64,000 nucleotides of DNA, from the NCBI GenBank assembly GCA_035545895.1, contig DASZXJ010000030.1:1-64000 (forward strand). Direction: 5' to 3'. This stretch comes from DASZXJ01 sp035545895 (GTDB lineage Bacteria > Planctomycetota > Phycisphaerae > Tepidisphaerales > Tepidisphaeraceae). Positions 32,643 to 42,097 of the stretch are shown one piece after another. A program made the translations under genes and the position numbers. The notes beneath the pieces were generated by a model. That model was not told the origin of the DNA, searched no databases, and worked only from the letters and a program-made list of their open reading frames with translations. Each line of letters begins with the position of its first letter. The first letter of the stretch is position 1.

Positions 32643-33842
32643 ATGTCTTCGGTCTGGCGACAACTCGGTATCCTGACCAACTGGCCGGTGCTGGTGGCAC
32701 TGGCCGTATTGTCTACGCTTGGAGTCCTCTCCATCTGGGCCAATCAGCCCGATGATGCCAGCAAACAAATCCTTTTCCTGGTGCTGGCCATCGCATGCAT
32801 GACGCTGTTCCAGGCGATCGATTACCGCAAAATCGGTCATTTCTCCTTCATCTTTTATGGGGTCAGCCTCCTTTTTCTGATTTATACGGTCGTTCCCTTC
32901 ACGCATGTTCCATCGGGCGATTCACGTCCGCTGCGCGTTCCTGAAACGCATGGCGCTTACGCGTGGATCAACTTCGGCCCGTTGCGATTCCAACCAGCCG
33001 AGATGATGAAGATCGCGTTCATCATGGTCATGGCCAGATATCTGCGCTTTCGTTCAAACTATCGAACGCTTCGCGGCCTGTTGCCTCCTTTCGCGCTGGC
33101 GCTGGTGCCGCTGGCATTGATCCTGGTTCAGCCGGACCTGGGCACGGCACTGATCTTCATCCCCGCGCTGTTCATCATGCTGTTTGTCGCAGGCGCGAAG
33201 ATCAGACACCTGCTGGCGGTCGTTGCGCTGGGCGTGGCGACCGGTCCGTTTCTCTGGCTTTGCGGCAGCAAGGAAAACGGCGCTCCCGGATTGCCTGTGC
33301 TCAACCACCTGCCGACGTTCGTCAAGCGATATCAGCGCGACCGTGTCTACGCGATGTTCAAGAACGATTCGATGACGCTGCGCTCCACCGGCATGCAGCA
33401 GCATCGGGCGCTCACCGCGCTGGGCTCGGGCGGATTCGGCGGCAAGGGGCTGGGCAACATTCCGGTGAGCAAACATCTGCCCGAAGCGAATAACGACATG
33501 ATCTTTGCAGTCGTTGGCGAACAGTTTGGCCTGTTCGGTTCGGCGGCGGTGTTGATGGCGTACATCGTTTTGTTCGCCGCCGGCATCGAGATCGCCGCCG
33601 CCACCCGCGAACCGTTCGGCAAACTGCTCGCGGTGGGGGTGGTTGCGCTGCTGGCGGGACAAACGTTTCTGAACCTCATGGTCGCCACCAAGTTGATGCC
33701 CGTGACCGGCGTGACGTTGCCGTTCATGAGCTACGGGGGCAGCAGCCTGCTCGCCAGCTTCATGGCGGCTGGATTGCTGCTTAACATCGGTCAAAATCGT
33801 CCACTGGTCATGGCCAACAACGCATTCGAGTTCGTCGAGTAG
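32643..33842 (+). CDS. rodA: RodA-type peptidoglycan glycosyltransferase (SEDS family)
   Basis: A 399-residue membrane protein with about ten helices. SEDS signatures are present: AYAWINFGPLRFQPAEMMKI near residue 105, LVQPDLGTALIF with the catalytic Asp region near 160, and the C-terminal NLMVATKLMPVTGVTLPFMSY-type block near 345 followed by GGSSLLAS. It polymerises lipid II with PBP2. The closest alternative, FtsW, is less likely because the gene is last in the mre operon. The ATG at 32643 is 45 bases after the PBP2 stop. Confidence 0.92.
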   Translation: MSSVWRQLGILTNWPVLVALAVLSTLGVLSIWANQPDDASKQILFLVLAIACMTLFQAIDYRKIGHFSFIFYGVSLLFLIYTVVPFTHVPSGDSRPLRVPETHGAYAWINFGPLRFQPAEMMKIAFIMVMARYLRFRSNYRTLRGLLPPFALALVPLALILVQPDLGTALIFIPALFIMLFVAGAKIRHLLAVVALGVATGPFLWLCGSKENGAPGLPVLNHLPTFVKRYQRDRVYAMFKNDSMTLRSTGMQQHRALTALGSGGFGGKGLGNIPVSKHLPEANNDMIFAVVGEQFGLFGSAAVLMAYIVLFAAGIEIAAATREPFGKLLAVGVVALLAGQTFLNLMVATKLMPVTGVTLPFMSYGGSSLLASFMAAGLLLNIGQNRPLVMANNAFEFVE

Positions 33843-33890
33843 CGCGTATCTCCTTTCCAGGCCATGCTTAACAGCAAGTGCCCCATTCGG

Positions 33891-33922
33891 TGGGTTCGTT
33901 TTACATTTCACAAAACTGGAAC
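33891..33922 (+). repeat. Partial composite dispersed repeat, copy 4
   Basis: TGGGTTCGTTTTACATTTC followed by ACAAAACTGGAAC matches the first block of the repeat at 9899, about 28 of 32 positions. The palindromic part is absent. It lies in the 215-base gap between the convergent rodA and HEAT-protein genes; nothing else was recognised there. Confidence 0.45.
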
Positions 33923-34057
33923 ACGCGATGGGTTGTCAAAGAACCTCCGAACGCCCACGGCGCCGCCGTGGGGAGTCCGCACGCGCGGTCATCCATCGTT
34001 ACGGACGAAGGTTCATGAAACTTAACCCCTGCCGATTTTATTTTCCGACTGCTGAAA

Positions 34058-36337
34058 TTATCGACCGCTGGCCGTGCTTATGGGCAGGGTGGAGGGGATT
34101 GCGGCGCTTTGAGGCGTGGGCATCGGGCCCGATGGATTCAGGCCTCTTTGCCGAAGGCGGTTTCTGACGTCGCTTTCAATCTGGTCCAGCGGATTAAGAA
34201 ACTGGGCCGACAGCGGTTTTTTCATTTGCCGGACTTCGGTGATCAGCTTCAGGACATTATCCAGGTCGTCCGCCTTGCCGCTCTTATACAGGATTTCAGC
34301 TTCCTGGCGGATGGCTCCTCCCATGGAGGGCTCATTGGAGTCGTTTGTGGTGATGCTTTCGGTCGCGAACGCAACCGCATCGTGATACTGCCTGGCCCGC
34401 AGCAGTGCTTTCATGCGGTTTTCCATCAGGTCCACGATGACGACGGGCGGCACGTTTTGCGTCTTCTTATAGTCCAGCGCCAGCTTCAGATAGTCGGCCG
34501 CTTCCTTGAATGAATCATTGGACGCATTGGGATCGTTCATCAGCGTCATGGCGATGTTTTGTCGCTCGGTGGCCAGTTCATCTTCCGAACCGGGTTGCTG
34601 AAGGCGTCGTTCGAGCTCTTTCAATACGCTAATTCGGCGTTTGGGTTCGTTGCGAATCTGGTCCGCATCCGCCAGGTTTGCCAGTTGTTCCTTGGTCAGC
34701 TTGGGGAGAATACTGTCGTTGATGACGCTCCATATTCTTTCGATGATCGACGTATCTTTTTCAACGCTGAGTCGCCCACGAAGGGTTTCGACATAGATCG
34801 ATGCATTGGGGAGGTTGCCCAGTGCGGAGACAGCCACGAGTCGAACTTCGGCGTTTCGATCGCCAAGGAAACTGACGACCAGGGCTGCGGATTGCTGGTT
34901 GCCGATCATGCCGATGGCCTTGAGGGTAACGCGGCGCATTTCATCGGATTCACCTCGACGATCCAGCAAGGGGTAAAGCGTCGAATCGAGCAGCGATTCT
35001 TGTTTGAGGGGAACCATCGCATCGACGAGCGCTTCGCGCAGTTCGTTATTGCCTGAAATGGGCGGATTGGCCGCCAGCGTCCGTCGCAATGCCTCGGCGG
35101 TCTCTTGGGCAAGGGCGGGGTCGGGCTGGATCAGCGGGCCCTTGGCTTCGATCGCCTTAGCCGCCTCCACAACCGCGCCGGAGTAGGGGTCTTTCAACAA
35201 CTCGATCATCGGACGCACGATGCGGACGTCGTTGACCTGGGCCAGCGCCTTGGCCAGTGCAGCGCGAACTTCGCCATCATTTTCCTGGGCAAGCTGGGTC
35301 AGCAGCGGCTCCATCGCAGACGCATCATTGATCGGCGCCAGCGCCTGCGCGACAGCGATACGGACTTTTGCATTGCTATCACCGATGAGTTGGCGTAGTT
35401 GTTCTCGAACGGCAGCGGTCGGGCGTTTGTTGTCCAGAAGGATGTCATCCTGAACAATGCCCGCGGCAATCGCCCGGATTTCCGGTTCGGGCTTTTTGAA
35501 CAGTTTCAGCAGCATGTCCGGCCGCTGTTCGGCAGGGGTCGATTGATATTCCTGCTTAAGGTCATTTTCCAAGGCCGTGCCGACGTCGGCATAACGCTGG
35601 CGAAGCTGGTCATACCGGGCAGCCCGCTTCAGGAGCATCTCTCGTTGAAAATCCTGATCCGGGCGAGGCAGGTTGCGTGTCCACCATTCATTCCAGCGGC
35701 GAGTATCCTGCCCATAATCTGTAATGCCGGTGAGATCCGCCAGTGCATTGGCGGCTGCTGTTCGAATGAGGGCTCCTTCTTCAGGCGATTTCAAGACGCC
35801 AATCAGCGTCTCAGCCGCCTGCTTCTCGGGGAAAGCACCTAATGCGCGGATACATTCTCTGCGGACGGCTTCAGGAACTGGCGGGCGCTTCTGCACGTTC
35901 GTACTCAATCCCACCCAGACTTCCCGGTAGGTCTTGTAATTGGACAGCGCACGAGCTGCCAATTCAGGCAGCGGCCGAGAACCATTCAGGGCCATAAACA
36001 AAGGATCAATCAGCGTTTCATCAGGCGGCTGAATATCGTCCACCAGCGCTTTGGCAACGGCAATCTGCCCCGAAGGCTGGTTTGAGTTGGTCAAAGCGTC
36101 TCGGAGTATCGCCCGTGATTCCTTGGATTGGCGGGAAAGAAGCCTTCGGGCGGCCTCATCGCGCTGGTCCTGGGAGCTTTGAACATCGCTTAAAATCGCG
36201 GAAAGCTGCTCGATATCCTGCCTGGCGGAGGTTGCGGTGGCGGGTGCGGGAGACTGGGCACCTGCGCGAGATGATGTGCCGGCGGTGATTGCCGCCAACA
36301 CGATTAAAGCCATCCTGAGCCTGCTTCCCAACGTCAC
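34058..36337 (-). CDS. Exported HEAT-repeat protein
   Basis: A 759-residue protein starting with a signal peptide (RLRMALIVLAAITAGTSSRAGA). Most of the rest is helical repeats of the HEAT/PBS type, for example RIAVAQALAPINDASAMEPLLTQ-like units between about 90 and 560, and a C-terminal helical segment of different character after 570. The protein ends in a Pro/Ser/Thr-rich tail. HEAT arrays bind proteins; no enzymatic domain is present and the partner is unknown. The GTG at 36337 gives a basic N-region before the hydrophobic core; the ATG at 36313 is the alternative. It converges with rodA and diverges from a TPR gene. Confidence 0.75.
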   Translation of the reverse strand: MTLGSRLRMALIVLAAITAGTSSRAGAQSPAPATATSARQDIEQLSAILSDVQSSQDQRDEAARRLLSRQSKESRAILRDALTNSNQPSGQIAVAKALVDDIQPPDETLIDPLFMALNGSRPLPELAARALSNYKTYREVWVGLSTNVQKRPPVPEAVRRECIRALGAFPEKQAAETLIGVLKSPEEGALIRTAAANALADLTGITDYGQDTRRWNEWWTRNLPRPDQDFQREMLLKRAARYDQLRQRYADVGTALENDLKQEYQSTPAEQRPDMLLKLFKKPEPEIRAIAAGIVQDDILLDNKRPTAAVREQLRQLIGDSNAKVRIAVAQALAPINDASAMEPLLTQLAQENDGEVRAALAKALAQVNDVRIVRPMIELLKDPYSGAVVEAAKAIEAKGPLIQPDPALAQETAEALRRTLAANPPISGNNELREALVDAMVPLKQESLLDSTLYPLLDRRGESDEMRRVTLKAIGMIGNQQSAALVVSFLGDRNAEVRLVAVSALGNLPNASIYVETLRGRLSVEKDTSIIERIWSVINDSILPKLTKEQLANLADADQIRNEPKRRISVLKELERRLQQPGSEDELATERQNIAMTLMNDPNASNDSFKEAADYLKLALDYKKTQNVPPVVIVDLMENRMKALLRARQYHDAVAFATESITTNDSNEPSMGGAIRQEAEILYKSGKADDLDNVLKLITEVRQMKKPLSAQFLNPLDQIESDVRNRLRQRGLNPSGPMPTPQSAAIPSTLPISTASGR

Positions 36338-36606
36338 GTGCCTACCCGAATTTCAATTTGACCGAACATTTTTGGACGGGCATGAGCCTCGCACCGCAAC
36401 AGAATACAAAGAGTACCGTATTCTATATCGCCAGCATAGCGCCGAGCGTTTTAACAATGCAGGATATTTTCGGGACCGCGCCGGGTAAGAATCGAAATTA
36501 AAAATGGAATTTTGAAATTTTACGCTACGAAATTGTTGGACCAGCATGCTGATGATACAGTAAAACCTGTTGCAGGCAGACAATGACCACTTGAGGGGCC
36601 AGTGCT

Positions 36607-37962
36607 ATGGAGAGCAACGACTGGAGTGACGCAGAACAACGAGTTGAACGTGCCCAAAGGCTTTTTGAGCAGCGTCGCTGGCAGGAAGCCTTGGCCGAAC
36701 TCCGCGCCGCCACCGCGGTCAATCCCTATAATCCGACCTGGCTCTATAACCTGGGGCTGACCCTCGACCAACTCGGACGTTACGAAGAAGCCGTCGAAGC
36801 GTACGAACAGGCGATCGAAGTCGAACCCAACGATATTCAGGCATTGCTCTGCCTGGGCGCTGATTTACATCAACTGGCCCGATTTTACGACGCAATCCAC
36901 GTTTTTGAGAAGGTTCAGAGCATCGATTCCACCTGCGAGCCTTCGTATTGCGGTCGCGTCCTCACCTATGCCCAGCTTGGCGAACATCAGCTTGCCGAGG
37001 AAATGTTCTATCTCGCCCGGCTCTATCGTGAACATTGCCCGCAATGTTATTACAACATGGGAATCAGCCTGGCTGCCCGGGGGCTTCATGACAAGGCGGT
37101 TTATTGCTGGCAGCGCACGCTCGATCATGAGCCGGCCTATCCGCAAGCGCATCTGAGAATTGCCGAAGCACTGTGGGATAAGGGACAACCCGAGCTGGCC
37201 AGGCAACATTATCTTCAGGCATTGAGACAAGACCCCGGCGATACACACGCACTATTGGACCTTGCCGAACTGCTGCTGGAACTCGGCCGATCCGAGGAAG
37301 CCGGCGAAAAAATCCGCCGGGCAATCGAACTCAGGCCCGACGAGGCGCGCGGCTACAGCCATCTGGGTTTGTGGCTCTTCAGGGAAGACTCGCACGATTT
37401 GGCGCGACAAGCCCTGGAACGGGCGATTCAACTCGATCCGACATTCCCCGGCGTTCATTTATGCCTGGCGCGCATATTTCATCGCCGGCAGGACATGGGA
37501 AATGCCCGCCATCATTTGCGAGCCGAATTGCTGCTTCGGCCGGATGAGCCTCGCCTGTTGATGGATTTATCCAATTTTCTGATCGATCTGGACGACACCC
37601 GTCCGGCACTGGCGTGTCTCAAACGGCTGGTGCAGATCACACCCACCGACGCATCGGCATGGCAGAATCTGGCGGTTGTCCAGTTCATGCGCGGGCGATT
37701 CGATGAAGGCGCGACTTCAAGTCATCAGGCGATGAAACTCGATCCGGATAACGTCATGGTCCTGCATAATCTGGCTCTGGCTTTAAGTCAGACCGGGGCT
37801 TTTGACCAGGCGTTGGTGCGCGTCGGGGATGGGCTTGCCAAAGCGCCCAATGATGCAGCGTTGAACCGTCTTGAATTGAGATTGCACATTCAACGATTGT
37901 ATGGCCGGACGAAATCGTCAATTCAGAAAATAGTCCAGGTTTGCAGGTTTTGGAGCCGATAA
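36607..37962 (+). CDS. TPR-repeat protein
   Basis: A 451-residue protein made almost wholly of tetratricopeptide repeats, about twelve units from residue 10 to 430 (for example NPTWLYNLGLTLDQLGRYEE and ASAWQNLAVVQFMRGRFDEG). No signal peptide, membrane helix or catalytic domain, so it is probably a cytoplasmic scaffold. The C-terminus (residues 430-451) is basic. The upstream gap of 270 bases between this and the divergent HEAT gene shows no gene; promoters of both are presumably there. Confidence 0.85.
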   Translation: MESNDWSDAEQRVERAQRLFEQRRWQEALAELRAATAVNPYNPTWLYNLGLTLDQLGRYEEAVEAYEQAIEVEPNDIQALLCLGADLHQLARFYDAIHVFEKVQSIDSTCEPSYCGRVLTYAQLGEHQLAEEMFYLARLYREHCPQCYYNMGISLAARGLHDKAVYCWQRTLDHEPAYPQAHLRIAEALWDKGQPELARQHYLQALRQDPGDTHALLDLAELLLELGRSEEAGEKIRRAIELRPDEARGYSHLGLWLFREDSHDLARQALERAIQLDPTFPGVHLCLARIFHRRQDMGNARHHLRAELLLRPDEPRLLMDLSNFLIDLDDTRPALACLKRLVQITPTDASAWQNLAVVQFMRGRFDEGATSSHQAMKLDPDNVMVLHNLALALSQTGAFDQALVRVGDGLAKAPNDAALNRLELRLHIQRLYGRTKSSIQKIVQVCRFWSR

Positions 37963-38003
37963 TTTTCGGATAATTGCAGTCGTTCTGGCATCAGATAACC
38001 GCT

Positions 38004-39725
38004 CTACGTAACCCTCGCCACCACCATGGTTACATCGTCGGTCCGTTTGGTCAGGCCGGCAAAGCGGCGCATGGTCCAGAGCATGTTCTGGGCGACGATT
38101 TCAGCGGTGGCGCCGCCTTGCTGGAAGGCTTCAAGGATTCTTGTCCGGCCAAACGATTCGCCCTGTGCGTTTCGCGCATCGGCCAGGCCGTCCGTATATA
38201 GCAGAACCAGGTCGTTGGTCTGAAGTTCGAACAGCGATTGGTGATATTGCTCCTGCGGATCGACGCCGAGCACCATGTTTTCGCTTTTCAGTTCCAGCAC
38301 CTTGCCATCGCGCAGAACCAAGCCCGGCGGATGGCCGGCGTTGCAGTAAGTCAGGCGGCGATTCTTGGCGTCAAGCACGCCATATAACAACGTGACGAAT
38401 TCCTCCGGCTTGGTGTCGCGATGCAGCGAGACATTGAGACGGCGGCAAACCTCGTCGAGGTAATACACATTATCCACCTGCGCCCGAAGTGAAGCCCGCA
38501 CGGATGCCATGATGAGCGAAGCCGGCACGCCTTTGCCGGAGACATCGGCAACAACCAAACCAACGTTGTCATAAGGCAGGGGAATGAAGTCGTAAAAATC
38601 GCCTCCCAGTTCGAAGCAGGGGACATAGACCGCCGCCAGATCGACGCCTTGGATTTTTGGCGGGTCCTGGGGAATCATGCGCTGCTGCACGTCAGCCGCC
38701 ATGCGGACCTGTTTTTCCAACGCTTCGGCTTCGACGGCCTCGGCGTTGAGGCGGGCGTGTTCGATGGCCGCCCCCGCCTGGGCGGCGACGGCTTTCAGCA
38801 GATTGACGCGAAGCTGGCTGAACTGCTGTTCCTGATCGGTATAAACCCGCAGCACGCCAACCGCCTGCCCTTGATAGCGCATTCCCACGCAAAGGAGTGA
38901 AACGATGCCTTCGCGCTGTGCCTCGGCGGGGTAGATCACGCGCGGATCGCTGGCCATATTGGCAACGTAGCTATATCCGACCGGCGAAAGCGCTTCGGTA
39001 TCAATTTCCGACTTGCTCAGCCGCACCGGGCCTTTTTGCAGGTAGGTTTGCGAAAGGTTGAAAACCGCCTTGATGACCAGTTCATCCTTATTGGTATCGA
39101 TCAGGCGGATGGAGCAGGCCTTGGTGTCCATGATCTGGCAGACCGCCTGCACCGTGCGTTGGAGCACGCGGTTGAGATTTCGCGCATCGGCCAGCAACAT
39201 CGTCAGGTTATATACCGCCGTCAGTTCGGCGATCCGCTGGCGAAGCTGATATTCCTGAAAGCAGAGCCGCGCCACGGCATTGGCGAGCAGATAGAGGAAC
39301 TGGATTGCCGCCGGCCGGGTCGTGGTGTTTCGCAAGAGCGAACTGGTCAGCGATTTGATCTGCTTCAGATCGAGATTGAATTTATGGGAGAGGGACAGCA
39401 GCTTCGATTCATCGATTGAACCAGCGGTTCCGTCGGAAGGCACCATGCGGATCGTGCCCAGCCGCTGGTTGTTGACCATGATGGGCGCGACATATTCCCG
39501 CCCGAGCTTTTGGGGACCTTCGGGCTGGCTTTCCTCGGCTTGGGCGATGGCGCGTTGGCGCTGGACGAATTCGCGCGTGGGAGTCGGCTGCGTCAACACA
39601 TTGCCATCGGCATCGGTGATGGTGGCTTTCACGTTGGCGACTGCCGCAAAGCCGTCTTGTATTTCCTGAAGCGTTGCCAGGTCCAAAAAATCGGTGAGGC
39701 GCAGGTTGTCCGGGTCAAAACTCAT
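38004..39725 (-). CDS. GAF-domain SpoIIE/PP2C-type phosphatase
   Basis: A 573-residue signalling phosphatase. Residues 1-110 look like a PocR-type sensory domain (LATLQEIQDGFAAVANVKAT); about 180-330 is a GAF domain (LNRVLQRTVQAVCQIM onward); after a helical linker (MAADVQQRMIPQDPP, the usual RsbU-like hinge) comes the phosphatase from about 355, with LGGDFYDFIPL, VVADVSGKGVPASL, CNAGHPPGLVLR, LLYTDGLADA and TDDVTMVV. Such proteins control partner-switching sigma or c-di-GMP pathways. No STAS or anti-sigma gene is adjacent. The ATG at 39725 is preferred to an extension that adds 16 unlike residues. It is the second SpoIIE-type enzyme in the window. Confidence 0.9.
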   Translation of the reverse strand: MSFDPDNLRLTDFLDLATLQEIQDGFAAVANVKATITDADGNVLTQPTPTREFVQRQRAIAQAEESQPEGPQKLGREYVAPIMVNNQRLGTIRMVPSDGTAGSIDESKLLSLSHKFNLDLKQIKSLTSSLLRNTTTRPAAIQFLYLLANAVARLCFQEYQLRQRIAELTAVYNLTMLLADARNLNRVLQRTVQAVCQIMDTKACSIRLIDTNKDELVIKAVFNLSQTYLQKGPVRLSKSEIDTEALSPVGYSYVANMASDPRVIYPAEAQREGIVSLLCVGMRYQGQAVGVLRVYTDQEQQFSQLRVNLLKAVAAQAGAAIEHARLNAEAVEAEALEKQVRMAADVQQRMIPQDPPKIQGVDLAAVYVPCFELGGDFYDFIPLPYDNVGLVVADVSGKGVPASLIMASVRASLRAQVDNVYYLDEVCRRLNVSLHRDTKPEEFVTLLYGVLDAKNRRLTYCNAGHPPGLVLRDGKVLELKSENMVLGVDPQEQYHQSLFELQTNDLVLLYTDGLADARNAQGESFGRTRILEAFQQGGATAEIVAQNMLWTMRRFAGLTKRTDDVTMVVARVT

Positions 39726-39848
39726 TCGGGGCGATTGTAGGCGTAGGAGGCCAAACGTAAAACATGCGCTCATGCCGCAATGACCACCCGCATTTTTTCA
39801 TGAAGCAACTCTTCATCTTTCATTCATATTTTGGTTATCCTTGACAAC

Positions 39849-40643
39849 ATGCCGACGACAAACATTGGCGACGCGACATTTTATTATGAAACCCGCGGCC
39901 AGGGCATGCCGGTCGTGCTGCTTCACGGGTTTCCACTCGACAGCCGGGTATGGGAATCGCAACTGGAGGCGCTTTCGGATCGTTATCTGGTCATCGCCCC
40001 GGATCTACGCGGATTCGGCAAGTCGCGAGCAGGAGAATCATTCACCATCGATTCGCTCGCCGATGATGTACATTGGCTGCTCAAAGATTTAGGTACGCTG
40101 CCCTGCGCACTGGGCGGGCTTTCCATGGGCGGATACGTTGCGCTGGCGTACGCGAAAAAATATCCTGAATATCTTCGGGGACTGTTGCTCATCGACACCC
40201 GCGCCGAAGCCGATCCGCCGGCCGGTCGCGAAAATCGAAACAGGATGATTCAAACCGTCCGCCAGCATGGCCCAAAAGCCGTTGCCGACGAGATGTTTCC
40301 CAAAATGCTGTGCGATGAAACGAAACAGCAGCAGCCGCAGGTCGCGCAAATGTTGCGTGACATCATGGAATCGCAAACGGCAGAGGCAATTGAACACGCG
40401 CTGGAAGCGCTGCGCGATCGGCCCGACCGGGTTCCCGACCTGCCCGCCATCGCGTGCCCGGCGCAGGTGATGGTTGGCGAACATGATGTCATCACCACCC
40501 CTGCGATGGCCAAGACAATGGACGAAAACATTCCCAATTCGCACCTGGTGACGGTATTGCGTGCCGGCCATATGTCGCCGATGGAACAGCCGGACCAGGT
40601 GACTACCGCCATTCGGCGGTTTTTGGAAGAGCTCACAACCTGA
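39849..40643 (+). CDS. Alpha/beta-hydrolase
   Basis: A 264-residue alpha/beta-hydrolase. GMPVVLLHGFPLDSRVW has the oxyanion HGF motif, GGLSMGGYVAL has the nucleophile Ser in GLSMGG, and AGHMSPMEQP carries the catalytic His; VGEHDVITTP holds the acid. The sequence is like the 3-oxoadipate enol-lactonase/BioH kind but the substrate cannot be inferred. No signal peptide. It starts the run of genes to nnrD and precedes the S41 protease by 63 bases. The ATG at 39849 is preferred over the longer frame from 39831. Confidence 0.85.
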   Translation: MPTTNIGDATFYYETRGQGMPVVLLHGFPLDSRVWESQLEALSDRYLVIAPDLRGFGKSRAGESFTIDSLADDVHWLLKDLGTLPCALGGLSMGGYVALAYAKKYPEYLRGLLLIDTRAEADPPAGRENRNRMIQTVRQHGPKAVADEMFPKMLCDETKQQQPQVAQMLRDIMESQTAEAIEHALEALRDRPDRVPDLPAIACPAQVMVGEHDVITTPAMAKTMDENIPNSHLVTVLRAGHMSPMEQPDQVTTAIRRFLEELTT

Positions 40644-40706
40644 TTCAGCGATCCACCCCGCGCGTGCCATATCCTGTTGTCCCCTTCCTGTGCTATGATT
40701 GCGCCT

Positions 40707-42095
40707 ATGAATCGGGAAAAACTTGCCTGGACGGTCAGTGTCGTTTTGTTGGGCCTGCTTGCTTTTCAGCTTCCAGGCAGCATGGCGCAGCGGGATGATG
40801 ATTATTCCTTCGTGCGCACGTTGGTGGATATCCATCGCCAGGTCGCGGCCAACTACGTCGAACCGGTCGATGAAACCAAGCTTCGCGAATCCGCCATTGA
40901 AGGCATGCTCAGCCAGCTCGATCCATTTTCCGTTTACGTACCGCCTTCCAAGCAGGAGGACTTCGAGCGCATGCTCGAAAACAGCTTCAAAGGCGTGGGG
41001 ATTCAGCTTAATCAGCGAGTCGAAGGGGGTCCGGTTGAAGTCGTAACCCCCATCGACGGTTCGCCGGCGTTCAAGGCGGGTGTCATGGCGGGGGATGTCA
41101 TTCTCAAGGTCAATGGCGAAAGCATCGATGGCGTGCGACTGCCCGACGTCATTAAGAAAATCACCGGGCCTCTTGGCTCGGAGGTGAAGCTCACCGTTCA
41201 TCATCTCACGGGCGCTGAAGCCGAATTGAAAATGACGCGAGAAGAAATCGTGATTCCCGTCATCAAGGGTTTTGAACGAAAGGCAGACAATAATTGGGAA
41301 TTTTATGTCTCGCACGACCCCAAGATTGCCTACATTCGCATCGCTCAATTCACATCCGATACGGCTGACAATCTGCGACAGGCGCTGCTTCCGCTGATCG
41401 GCGATGGGATGAAGGGGCTGATTCTCGACCTGCGATTTAACCCTGGCGGCAGATTGGAAGAGGCGGTGGAACTGATCGATATGTTTGTCTCCAAGGGGGC
41501 GACCATCGTCAGCACCAAGGGGCGGAATCGTCCTGAAACCGCGCGCACCGCTACAGGAACGAATACTTTGCCCCGTTTCCCGATGATTGTGCTGGTGAAC
41601 GAACACTCCGCTTCAGCCAGTGAAATCGTGGCGGGAAGTCTGCAGGACAATCATCGCGCTTTGGTGATCGGCGAGCGGACCTACGGCAAGGGCAGCGTGC
41701 AGGAAGTCATTCCGCTGGACAACAAAGGCGGCGAATTGAAATTAACCGTTGCGTATTACTATCTGCCCAGCGGGCGGCTGGTGCATCGCAAGAAAGATGC
41801 GACCGATTGGGGCGTGCAGCCGCAGATTTCGGTTCCCGTCGATGCGGCCGCCGAGGTCAAGGAATTTGAGCAGATGAATCAGCGGGATCGGTTCCTTCGC
41901 CCAACCACGGCGCCGACGACTGAAGAATCAGCGCTGGCTTCGCCAACGACCGGCCCGACCACGGCTGCCGCGCAGGCGAGTTCGCTCGATCCGCAGCTTC
42001 AGCGGGCGCTGGATACGATGGTCGCCACGCTGGTCTTGCAAGGCGGCGGGATTGCGGCGGCTCCCACGACAGCGCCGGCGCAACCGGTTCATTGA
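40707..42095 (+). CDS. ctpA: S41-family C-terminal processing protease
   Basis: Exported serine protease of 462 residues. An N-terminal hydrophobic signal or anchor (LAWTVSVVLLGLLAFQLPG) is followed by a PDZ domain (about 105-190, with GVGIQLNQRV at its start) and the S41 catalytic domain. The Ser-Lys dyad is visible: Ser305 in HSASASEIVAG and Lys328 in TYGKGSVQE. The tail after residue 395 is a Thr/Pro/Ala-rich linker (TTAPTTEES, TTGPTTAA). Such proteases trim or degrade periplasmic proteins. The gap to tsaD is two bases, so this is part of that operon. ATG 40707 is chosen; ATG 40695 is a possible alternative. Confidence 0.9.
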   Translation: MNREKLAWTVSVVLLGLLAFQLPGSMAQRDDDYSFVRTLVDIHRQVAANYVEPVDETKLRESAIEGMLSQLDPFSVYVPPSKQEDFERMLENSFKGVGIQLNQRVEGGPVEVVTPIDGSPAFKAGVMAGDVILKVNGESIDGVRLPDVIKKITGPLGSEVKLTVHHLTGAEAELKMTREEIVIPVIKGFERKADNNWEFYVSHDPKIAYIRIAQFTSDTADNLRQALLPLIGDGMKGLILDLRFNPGGRLEEAVELIDMFVSKGATIVSTKGRNRPETARTATGTNTLPRFPMIVLVNEHSASASEIVAGSLQDNHRALVIGERTYGKGSVQEVIPLDNKGGELKLTVAYYYLPSGRLVHRKKDATDWGVQPQISVPVDAAAEVKEFEQMNQRDRFLRPTTAPTTEESALASPTTGPTTAAAQASSLDPQLQRALDTMVATLVLQGGGIAAAPTTAPAQPVH

Positions 42096-42097
42096 AC

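Noticed and set aside
30465..32906. An 813-codon open frame on the minus strand opposite the PBP2 gene and the start of rodA
   Set aside because: It lies antisense to genes with complete active-site motifs, has no recognised domain and is very rich in Arg/His, as expected of a shadow of GC-rich coding DNA.
40089..41606. A 505-codon minus-strand frame across the hydrolase and S41 protease genes
   Set aside because: Shadow of two genes with clear catalytic motifs; Arg/His/Gln-rich composition and no domain.
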